DNA from: Symbiodinium natans
Lineage: Eukaryota > Sar > Dinophyceae > Suessiales > Symbiodiniaceae
Direction of reading: 5' to 3'
DNA length: 64,000 nucleotides
Assembly: GCA_905221605.1 (NCBI GenBank)
Contig: CAJNDS010002292.1
Location: 372,001 to 436,000 of the forward strand
A program made the translations under genes and the position numbers. Numbering within the stretch: position 1 is the stretch's first letter; each line of letters starts with the position of its first letter. Shown one piece after another: positions 24,753 to 34,600 of the stretch. The notes beneath the pieces are model-generated. The model saw only the letters and a program-made list of their open reading frames with translations, made no database searches and had not been told where the DNA came from.

Positions 24753-24911
24753 CGATAAGGGCCCGAGAAGGTCCTGGTGCGGTGGCGTGGCCGAACACCG
24801 GCTGCTGCGCAGGGGATAGAGTTCCGTGGGATGCGGGATCGGGGCTCAGCCTCGGGCGCACCCAGTGCGCCGTGGAGCCCTGCTCCATGCCCCAAAGAGA
24901 GAAAGAGCTAG
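24753..24911 (+). repeat. Diverged dispersed repeat, copy 1
   Basis: It shares an ordered set of words with 25325-25475: GATAAGGG..CGAGA, GGTGCGGTGGCG, GGCCGAACACCG, GGGGC..C, and a terminal AAAGAGAGAAAGAGCT-like end. Same orientation. No coding frame. Confidence 0.65.
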
Positions 24912-25324
24912 GCGTAGGTTGCTGGGGGCCTTCACCGATTGAAGCCTAGCGAGGGCTCAGGTTACTTAGTTTCACTAGGCCAACCCAGGACAAACCAGAA
25001 AGGGGGCCGTGTAAGTCAAAGCATACCTGCCTCACCGCCCTCAACGAACAGTTAGACTAGAGGGGTGCTCAGTTTGGTTGCTGCAGGGCAGAATGCTTTC
25101 TTCGGGGGCAGAGGGCGGCGAGCAAAGCCGAAGCCCGATGGTAGGAACGCTAAAGTTGAAGGGGGTGTGGAGCCTGCAAGACGGGTAGTTGTCGCTAAGG
25201 ATCGCTGAGGGGATGTGTAGGGGGGGCTGGGGAGGTTGCCTTCAGGAAGGTTCTGACTGTGAGGGGGCGGGTTGCGTGTCTGAAGGAGCAGTTTGGGGGT
25301 TCTAGTACAGCAGGGTAGGGGATC

Positions 25325-25475
25325 GATAAGGGGCCGAGACCAGTCCTGTAGATGGAGGGTGCAGTGGCGCGGCCGAACACCGCCCGCTGGGCGGGTACGT
25401 CAGGAGCAGGAGCGGGGCGCGCCTTGGCGCGGGGCTTGCCTCTGGCCACAAAGAAAGAAAGAGCTGGGTTTCCCC
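25325..25475 (+). repeat. Diverged dispersed repeat, copy 2
   Basis: Second copy of the repeat described at 24753-24911. It starts GATAAGGGGCCGAGACC and ends CACAAAGAAAGAAAGAGCT. The roughly 410 bases between the copies are GC-rich and G-run-rich without a gene. Confidence 0.65.
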
Positions 25476-26198
25476 GGTGTGTGAAGGACATAGAGAGAAG
25501 GAGAATGGGGAGCCGCCGTGCCTTGTAGACGCTTCTTTAGGCTTGTAGTGGCAGACCCACGGTAAAGACAGCATAGACAACGCATAGCACGGCCCAACTG
25601 TAGCTCAACACTTTCTGCGCCGGCTGATGCAAGTTGCAGATTGTATCCTGCGCTTTCGCAGACCATCACCAAGCTACCAGTAACGCCGAGAAGGGCAGTA
25701 GCATGGTGCTTTTCATGTTTCGAAGGCTTTCAAAGGCTTCTGTTTCCACAGTGTTGAAATGTTTTGAAATCATGTGTGCTGCTAGCTTTGCAAAGTTATA
25801 GCGCGCCCCTCTAACGTTTGCCACCATTTGCAGCAACTTTGGAAGCTCGCCTTCGAGTTTTTTGGTACCAACATGTGAGAAGCCGCTTTTTGAGGAATGG
25901 CAGCAAAAATCTTGTCTCCTATCGAGTTGACTTACCTGTGCTATGGCCAGCATTTTATGCATTCAAATTGAGCTGCTGATGCGCCGATCATAGAGCCCTT
26001 TCCGCAGATGATCCTTACACTCTTTCTCAACTGTCAAGCTACGTCAAGCCAACTTCAAGCCGCTCTCCGTCTCTTTCGCTCCCAAGAAAAGCAACACTGA
26101 ATCCAAAGCCGTGCGAAGCACGCCTTGGCACGCTTGGCACGTCTCCGCTTGCGCAGGCAGAAGCCGGCTTTCGTGCTTCCTCTCCTTGCATCGACCAT

Positions 26199-26430
26199 GC
26201 CTCAGACTGATCCTCTCACATGTCCTCAAGAGGATGTCGGATTCGTTGCTGAGAGTGTACAGTGTAGGCACTGTAGGTATGGACCATCATTTTGCATCAA
26301 CTGCGAGACCAATGACATGAGGTTCGCAACTGCTCTTGCAAGCCTTGGCTTGCAAGCAGACTGGTGCTACCAGTGCCGGAGCTGCATAAATCCGCTGAAC
26401 AGGGGACCTGCGCACACCTGCGCAAACAGC
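26199..26430 (+). CDS. Candidate Cys-rich exon, unknown
   Basis: One frame carries VQCRHCRYGPSFCINCE, then WCYQCRSCINPLNRGPAHTC, giving regularly spaced Cys pairs with a His that could bind zinc or form disulphides. The spacing fits no family I can name with confidence. It may end a gene made of the candidate exons between 22 and 26 kb. Confidence 0.4.
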
Positions 26431-26735
26431 TGTCAGCAAATGTCAGCATGTTGCACCATCTCGCAGTATCTCGCAGGTATGCACTCCTGTACTTGAAGCT
26501 GCTTGGGATTGCAATGTGTCTGGCCGATCACTGAGACTGGGGCCAGACTGCTGCAAGCGTATTGGCCCTGAGCTGAGCCGTATCATGTGAAGGCATGTCT
26601 CCAGGAAGCTCTTGATTATCTGGAGTCGCGAATGCCTGGTGGAGAGGCAGGGTTTCTTCGCGAGATGTGCACAACTAAGCGAAAAATGCTAGTTTTGTGA
26701 GGAGCGCGTCTCGGAAGTATTGACCCCCCAGCAGA

Positions 26736-26930
26736 ATGAAAAAAATACAAGAAAAATACAAGAATGAATTCAAGAGAAAATACAAGTAGCGATTCAGGAA
26801 CAACGGTGAAATACAAAAAAAATGCAAGACAAATACAAAAAAAATGCAAGAAAAATACAAGAAAAAATACAAGAAAACTACAAGAAAAATGCAAGAACGA
26901 TACGAGAAAAATGCAAGCAAAGGAAAAGAA

Positions 26931-26962
<32 letters not shown>

Positions 26963-28090
26963 CTTGTGTTTTTGTCGTATGTTTTCCGTTTTTCGCGTGT
27001 TTTTTTCCGTGTTTTTTTTTTTTTTTTCTCGTAATTGTTTTCGTATTTTTTTCGTATTTTTCGTATTTTTCCGTGTTTTTTTTTTCGTATTTTTTTAGTA
27101 TTTTTTCGCGTGTTTTTGCGCATATTTCAAAATACAAGAAAAACACGACAAAAACACTGAAAAAAATGCAAGCAAAGGAAAAGTGGGGGGGGCGGGGGGG
27201 GGGCTTGTGTTTTTGTCGTATTTTTTCCGTATTTTTCGCGTGTTTTTTCCGTATTTTTTCCGTATTTTTTCGTATTTTTTTCGTATTTTTTCCGTATTTT
27301 TTCCGTATTTTTTCGTATTTTTTCGTATTTTTTCGTATTTGTTTAGTATTTTTTCCGTATTTTTTTCGTGTTTTTTTCGTATTTTTCGCGTATTTTTCAA
27401 CTCCCACCTCCGCCCCCCCCCCCCTCCCCCCCCCGTGGCCCCCCCCCCGGGGCCACCCCCCCCCCCCCCCGTCCCCCACCCCCACCCCGCCCCCCCCGGC
27501 CCCCCAACCCCCCCGCCCGCCCCCCCGCGCCCCCCCCCCCCCCCGCCCCCCCCTCCCCCCGCCCCGCCGCCCCCCCCCCCCCGCCCCCCCCGCGCCCCCC
27601 CCCCCCCCCCCCGCCGCCACCCCCCGCCCCCGCCACCTCCCCCCCTCCGCCCCCCTCCGCCCCCCCTCCCCCTCCCCCCCCCCCCCCGCGAAAAACGCGA
27701 AAAAAACACGAAAAAAACACGGAAAAAATACGGAAAAAACACGGAACAAATACGGAAAAAATACGGAAAAAACACGCGAAAAATACGAAAAAAATACGGC
27801 AAAAACACAAGCCCCCCCCCCCCCGCGCCTCCGCGCCTCTTGTGTTTTTCTTGTACTTTTCTTGCATTTTTCTTGTAATTTTCTTGTATTTTTCTTGTAT
27901 ATTTCTTGTATTTTTCTTGTGTTTTTTTTTGTATGTTTCTTGTATTGTCTTGTAAGTTGCTTGTGTTTTTTTTTTGTAATTTTCTTGTGTTTTTCTTGCA
28001 CTTTGTTCGGCTGGCTTTTCTGCGCTCGTATTTTTCTTGCATTCCCCGTTTGTATTTTTTTTGTATCTCTTCTTGTATTTATTTAGTTTT
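26736..28090. repeat. Large compound inverted low-complexity block
   Basis: Six arms alternate in sense: A-rich GAAAAATACAA-type units (26736-26930); a G-run (to about 26961); T-rich CTTGTGTTTTTGTCGTATT units (to about 27125); A-rich units (27130-27182) with a second G-run and T-rich arm (27184-27400); a C-rich tract of about 280 bases (27410-27688); A-rich GAAAAAACACGG units (27689-27810); a C-run (27811-27826); and T-rich CTTGTATTTTTC units to about 28090. The outer arms are reverse complements of each other in unit sequence. Long frames here (up to about 460 codons) are Lys/Asn, Phe or Pro repeats and are not genes. Confidence 0.9.
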
Positions 28091-28112
28091 ACTAGAACCA
28101 TCCCCACGCCCA

Positions 28113-29051
28113 ATTAATGTATAACGAGGGTACCTGTACTTCGGGAGAGAATCGGTCCACCAAGGCAAAAATGTATAACGAGGGTGGTGGTGATGTTGAT
28201 GTTGGAGTTGCCGATGTTGCAGGGGTTCAAGCTGCGACATTGCCCTTGCAAGATGCAGATATGTTTCAGCAACGCCTGGAAGACAGTCGCACGTGCAAGA
28301 ACGACAGACACATGTAGAAGTGCATCATAATCCATGCCTCACTCCGCATCCGTGCCGGTTCCCTGTTCGATACGGGCAACACGAGCAGACAGTCTCATTG
28401 GATCTCAGCTCCAGGCTCCAGGCCTTGGTCTTCTGAGGTACATCCCCAACATTGTAGAAGGGAGGCGGGGAATGTATGGGGGGGGGGGGTCCGTCATACA
28501 TTCTGCGGCTCCCGGAGATGGGTCCAGATGCCGTAAGGTCGCAGCTCTGGGAGGTACATGCCTAGCTTGGTGGGTAGATACGGGCAACACGAGCAGACAG
28601 TCTCATTGGTGTAGTAGGGAGGCGGGGAATGTATGGGGGGGGGGGTGTCCGTCATACATTCTGCGGCTCCCGATGCAGCTCCATGAAATAGGCCCCCTGT
28701 CGCCCATGTCCCAATATCTCAGTTGTAGGAGGCAGCCCCTGGATTTCTGGGGAGCTTTCATTTCTCCGGGCCTTAGCAGATCCCCGCAGCAGACCACGTG
28801 CCCAAGCAACTTCTCATAGAGATTCACACTTTGTCACCAACTCTTTTGCCTACTCAGGCATCGTAGCTCGTAGTTCCGTTATTAGGTGCTCTTCCCAACT
28901 CACGCCTGAAAGGCCCACGGGGGGAACGGCCTTTTCAGTGATGACTAGCGACCGAAGAGCACAAAGGCAAAAAACGATCACATGTCTTTAGGGTTCGTTA
29001 TGCATTTCTCCTGGCCTGTTAAACCCAGGAAATTAATGTATAACGAGGGTA
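28113..29051. repeat. Segment bounded by a 20-bp direct repeat, with internal duplications
   Basis: ATTAATGTATAACGAGGGTA occurs at 28113-28132 and again at 29032-29051; a 15-base core recurs at 28171-28185. Inside, two neighbouring blocks are duplicated: 28369-28401 with 28577-28609 (GATACGGGCAACACGAGCAG...), and 28461-28514 with 28618-28672 (GGAGGCGGGGAATGTATGGG...TCCGTCATACATTC...). No transposase-like frame is present. Confidence 0.75.
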
Positions 29052-29584
29052 GGGGGTCGTAAGTAGGAGTTAGGCGTAGGGATCTAGAACCCAATACTTC
29101 TGGCACCACGCCCGTCACAATGCTAGTTCAAGTCCAGGTGACCTGTTGGCAGCAAATGTAAGTGCGAGGGAGTTCATTCCTTTCATGAGGCTACGCACAT
29201 GTGCATGTCGCACTAGTACGCATGCTAAGACCCCCACACGTGCATGATCAGTGCATGTCAGCGTGGGTGGCTTCATGGACAGGTCGGGCTCTGTATCACG
29301 CAAAACAGGCGCCAGGTTCAAGGTGAATGCGGGGTTTGTGTCGGGGCTGCACGCAGGGTGCCGGAAACCTGCGCCTGTGTGTGTTTTCGGGCTTGGAGGT
29401 TTTCCGTGGGGCCTCGGCTGGGAAACTCTGACCGGCACAAGTGGTTGCCTGGTTGTCCAACACCGCAGAGCCGAAGGCCCCGAGGTTTTCACACAACATC
29501 GAAAAGCAATAGCTGGGTCACCGGGCCTGTTGGGGGTTTCTCTCTCTCTCTCTCGCTGTCTCCCTCTCCTAAAACTAGATGGCA

Positions 29585-29950
29585 AACCCTAGACGCCTAG
29601 ACCGTAAAGCAGATGTTGGCCCCAAAAGAAAAAAGTGTGATGGGAAGCCCTATAAGCCCTTGAAGGGTGGGAAACCCAACCCAACGGCTCTGAAAGCCCT
29701 CAAAGGAGCTGTTGGGCGGGAAGCTTTAAGGCCTAAAAGCAGATGGAAGCCCAACCCTAAACATTCAAAGCAGCTTTGAGCCCCAACAGCAGATGGAAAA
29801 CCCAAAGCGCGGAGATGACCCCAACCAAAAGGAGGTAGGTGGGAAGCCCAACCCTAAGCCCTAAAAGCAGGAACCTCAACCCCAAAAGGGGATGTTTGCT
29901 AGCAAACCCTTAGCCCCAAAAGGAGATGTTGGGCAGGCGTTTTGGTGGGA
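29585..29950. repeat. Imperfect tandem repeats, CCCTAAA / GGGAAGCCC words
   Basis: Loose repeats of about 40-50 bases built from AGCAGATG(TT)GG, GGGAAGCCCAACCCTAAA and CCCCAAAAG. No protein-like frame. Confidence 0.7.
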
Positions 29951-30328
29951 AGACGGACGTTGGCTCCTGCGTACTAAAACGGGACCCTGTGTGCGCGCTG
30001 GACGCATCAAAGTGCCGAGCGCACCTTAAGTTGGACGACGCGCGGAAACGTGTGCCTTGAACAGCCCTACCCTTACAACTAACTGACCAGATTTTCATTC
30101 GTGCTGCGCCAATCAAGTGCATCTCCCAAAGCAGTTGGGAGCCAGTCATGAGAGCATGTGAATGGTTTTCCCCAGCTTCATTAGTTATGGCACTACACCA
30201 TGTCCAATCAAGGGTAGGGAGACATTGGTGCGTTGCAAAGCCATCTCCCTCCACTCCAAAGTGAGAGGTCCTGCCGACCAGCAGCCTGCAGCAGCTTACG
30301 CAAACTAGAGTCTCCGCTGTGTCCAGGT

Positions 30329-30440
30329 GTTCTACGATGCGGATGCCTCAGACTTGCCTCCCTGCTGGAAGTTTGCAGCAGTCAGGGTGATTGAAGCTCT
30401 GCAACCTCCTGCGAGCGTCAAACCTGTCCCAGGTTGTGCA
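30329..30440 (+). CDS. Candidate exon, unknown
   Basis: After an AG at about 30328 the frame reads VFYDADASDLPPCWKFAAVR, then VIEALQPPASVKPVPG. It is protein-like and on the PKS strand just upstream of the first ACP. It could be a PKS inter-domain exon or the end of another gene; no motif decides. Confidence 0.3.
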
Positions 30441-31557
30441 GAGATTGCTGCGCGAGCCTGGGATATTTGAGCCGCGTCATGCACATGCCGACACATCTTT
30501 CCGGAGTTTGAGCAGTCACAGGGGGTGGCGTGTACATCAAGCGGCCGGCATTGCTGTTCTCGGCGATGCTTGCACAACTTGCCACCATACATGCTCATGT
30601 CTCAGCCTTTGAGTAGCCACTCCTTTTCGCCGGTTTTCGCCAGGAATCCGTGATCCCGCCCGTGTGCTGGCGGTTTGGCCCCTCGGCGGCATAATGGTCG
30701 AAAGGGCTGTCAGAGCCTTATTGGCATTGAACGAGTCCAAGGCTACTTCTGTCCGTTCTCACAGAGGCTCCGATATCCGTTGATGCTGAGACTGAGTGCG
30801 GCATACCGTGACATTCTTTGTACAGGTGGCAGGCAGCACCGTCAGAGTTGTGCAGGCAGGTTCGCGAGCGGTTGAGCTGATTTTGCACTTCTGCTGCATA
30901 GCGAGGAACTTCGTGTCAGAGAGAGACCATCGAGCAGTGGGAACATCACAGCTGTGAAGTGGAGGAAGCACCGTGCTGCCGACCTGCTTTGACATGGATT
31001 CAAGTAAACAACTGGACTCAAACTAAAGAGCTGGCTCGGCAGATCAGGCTCTGAGCTGATGCAATTGGTACAAGCTGTGGCAGCGGACACTCTGGGCGTC
31101 CCAACCAGCGACTTACCGCTGGCTCCTTGCTGTGCAAAGTTCTGCAAGATCTGTCATACTCTACTAAGACCCGGTGCTGAGGTACTGTAATTGAGTACAG
31201 ACTACTTGAAAGGAACAGCGATTCACTGATTCACTGGACTTGACTCGTCTTGAAATCGAAGCAACCCGCCAAAGACAAAGGGAGATGCAGAGCCTTCAAC
31301 GTTCGTCCTGATCAGAGGCAGCTCCTCTCGGTGTGGACTCGGCGACTGTGCGAAACCCGGGCTCTTGCCAGTGTATTTGAAAGTGTATTTCTAAATCGGA
31401 TGCCGGCAGCTTTCGTAGTGGCATTCACAGGCTGTACGCTTCAGCGACGCCTTGGAAAAAGAGCTGAAAGCAGGCTGTTGGAATTCGAACATTTGATATT
31501 CGCGTCTACTATGGACAGCCAGTTGGTGTGACAGTTTTAATTGTGTGGACTTTGGAG

Positions 31558-31645
31558 ACCTTGCTGGGAAGCGGCTACCTTCGACGCTCGCCTTTGACTT
31601 CCCGACATTGACTGAGCTGGTTGAGGGTTTGATGCCCAGCTGCAG
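31558..31645 (+). CDS. PKS ACP, C-terminal part (upstream module)
   Basis: The exon after AG at 31557 reads [20 protein letters not shown], which matches the stretch after the phosphopantetheine helix of PKS acyl-carrier proteins (compare [18 protein letters not shown] in the second ACP of this window at about 62250-62310). The Ser-bearing DSL exon upstream was not found within 31.2-31.55 kb. Its position before a KS matches the ACP-KS order seen at 62 kb, so it most likely ends the preceding module. Confidence 0.65.
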
Positions 31646-34600
31646 ACTACTCTTAGCAGCCTCTGGAAATGTTGATTCGTTGGTGCATCATGGCAACACG
31701 TCCAATGCTACCAGGTCTTCCGCAGCTCATCGCTGGTCGATCTCAATCCAGCGACACGTCGATCCACAGCGGTAAGCAGGCCTGATGTGCTCTGACGAGC
31801 GCCAGGGGTCACATCTGCTGTTGTTCCCAATGCTGTATCACGATAGCGCGCCGTCGATTTTGCTGGAACGCTGGCTAGAACGAGCATATGAGGGACGCTC
31901 GGACTTTGCTGCAGTTTGAGCCAGGAGCTGGTTCATGCTTTTTGGTGTTGAACCTGCACACACGATTCTCGTACATTGCCGCTTGCAAGGCAGCGTCATA
32001 GAAAGAAACAGCTGCTTGACACCAACAGCAGCTCAGTCGGAAGTACAAACATGTACTTTGTTGTCTGTCTATCTGTCAAACTTCCTGCCTTTCTTTCTAT
32101 CCGTGCTGGCTATTACGCTTCCTATCCTTCATGTACATAACCATGGCTTGGGCTTTTCTTTGCAGGTGATTTGCAAGGACACCAATCTGGGCAAAGATTG
32201 TGCGGAAGTCCGGTGCTATACAGGAGTCAGTCACTATTGGTTTATTGGTGTGACGCAAACAACGGCTGTTGTCATCGTCAAGTAATTCCCCACTCGCTGT
32301 GTTGATGCTATCCGCAATGTACAATGAAACGATGCAGTCAGAGGCGGGCACCATTTCGAACACCGAGCACCTCTTTAACCTCGAAAAAGGACGCATGAAC
32401 CGAATGGCAGGAAACAACGTCCCTACCGCTGGGTTTCACGACAGGAACGGTCAGCCACGGAATGCATTTGTCACGTCGGAACGCCAAAGCCCTCTTTCAT
32501 TGGTTTGTTTTATGAAGGCCGCGTATCCCACGGGCAAGCCGGGCCTAAGAGCGCGGTTGTGACCCAAAACGAGCGCCTATAGGCGAGAGAGGCCCTCAAT
32601 TCCCTCAACGTTACAACCTCATATTGTTGTGAAACTGGAATGTGCATCATGGAGATCACGGGCTCAACGCCGAAGCAAAGTGAAGACCACGCGAGCCTTC
32701 CGATGCTAACGTGGTTCGGTTCGCTCTCCGCAGAAACGGCGCCGGAAATCCAACACATGAGGTCCACCTTCATGGCTGTATGCCTGACTTAGCATCCGCA
32801 GGAGCATAGGAGCGAATGAAACTATGGATTGAAGAATCGTTCCCTCGCATGACTTGCACTAGCGTAGTTGCCGCTGCAATTTCGACCACCACTGGTCCGG
32901 CTTCCATCAGGGATGGGGCGCTGATGAGCCGAAAGCGACGCGGTCCAGCAACCTCCTCATCTCAGCTTTCAGCTGCGAGCTGCCGGGTGCAAGTGACTTG
33001 CAGGCGGGGCCAGACGTCAATGACAGTTTTGGGGCAGCAAAGCTGGGATGTTGTTTGAGATGTCGATCAAGATGCTGTGGATGATTGTGGATGTGTTGAG
33101 GAGCTTTGGTCGAGACTGGAAGCAGAGGCACGACCGAACACGGCAGTTTGAACAGTTGAACACGTCCTGCCCAAGCCACACGTTGCCTGACGGAGGTGGA
33201 CGACGTTCAGGAAGTTCCTGTATGTAGGCAGGCTGCCAGGGTCAGCATCTTGCATGCAACAGCTCGGAACTGCAGAATTCATGTGAGTGCATGGGGCACG
33301 TGTTCCGCACGTGTCCCAGGTCTGCGTTGACAACACCCTGACATCTGTACTTCCAATACATGTAAAGCCACAATTCGTGCCCGTTTGCTTGTGCTTCCGA
33401 AGTGGGGTCTGAACCGGTTTTGCTTTGTGCAGTTCACGTTGCCTTATGGTGCAGCCCGTCCCCTCTTCCAGCCACCCCTCCTCTTTGCCCTCCACCCGCA
33501 CCCAGCCTCCATCCACCAATCATCCCCTCCGTCCGTGCCACCCCATGTCGAGTCTCACTGCCGGCATCCACCGGCCGTGAAGGTGGGACTGGGCTGATGC
33601 TGAGAATGCTGAGGCTTGTGAGATGCTCAGAACGAAGATTCCACCATTTTCGGCTCATTCCGTTGTCATAGACCTGAGGTGCACGACATGGTAGCTTTGT
33701 CGAAGGGGCGGACCTTTTCGATGGAACCTTCTTTGGCGCCTGGGCAAGCAAGGGAATCGTGGATTTCGAATAGCTTCTTCCATGTTCAGACTGTTTGCCA
33801 GGCCTGCAGCCAGCAGAAGCACAGGCTGGGCCAGGGCGACTAATATGGAGACTCTGATCCATCAAAGACTGGGAGGCTACGGACCCGCAGCAGCGGCTGT
33901 TGCAAGCGGCTCAGAGGGGCAGCGCATGGGAGCAGGAGCAAGGGATCCAGAAATCAACAGGATCTGTTTTATCATTGCTGGCCTGCTGGTGCTTTGGTTA
34001 CTTTGGTCCCCGTCCTTATGGAAGCCTTGCAAGATTGCTTTATGAACAAGATCATGCCATAAAGAGGACTTGCATTGCGAGTCTTTTCCACACCCGTCAT
34101 GCGAGCATTGTGTTTGCAAATGGGGGGCGGGGCGTCTGCGGCCCCCAACCCCCACGCAACCCCACGTTGTATTTACTCTGATGCCATGCAAGCTTGCTTT
34201 ATAACAGGAGATCATGCCATAAAGAGGACTTGCAACAAGAAACCTGCGAATCCTTTCCAAACCCGCCATGCGAACCCATCATGCCAGAATTTGTGTTTGC
34301 AAATGTGGGGGGTGCTGCGCCCCCCCAACCCCGCCTTCATTTTTCTGTGAAGACGTGCATTCTTGTTTAATCAAGAAGATCATGCCATAAAGAGGACTTG
34401 CGTTAGGAACGCATGGGAATCCTTTCCGTCATGCCAGCATTGTGTTTGCAAATGGCCCCCTCCCCCAACCCTTCGGTGTTGAAGCCTTGCAAGCTTGCTC
34501 TATGAAGAAGGTCATGCAATGTATGCAATGTAGAAGCTTGCGCTAGGAGAACATGGGAAGCCTTTCCAAATCCGTCATGCGAGCATTGTGTTTGCAAATG

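Noticed and set aside
26616-28113. Very long open frames (up to about 460 codons) on both strands, rich in Lys/Asn, Phe or Pro
   Set aside because: They are direct translations of the A/T-rich and C/G-run low-complexity block, open in several frames at once, with no domain or normal composition.
28340-28680. CRISPR-like short repeats
   Set aside because: Only two copies per block, neighbouring duplicated segments rather than spaced identical repeats; the genome is eukaryotic.
29115-29600. Open frames of 113-156 codons on both strands
   Set aside because: Arg/Glu or Leu/Ser repeat ends come from a (CT)n run, both strands are open, and no motif is present.
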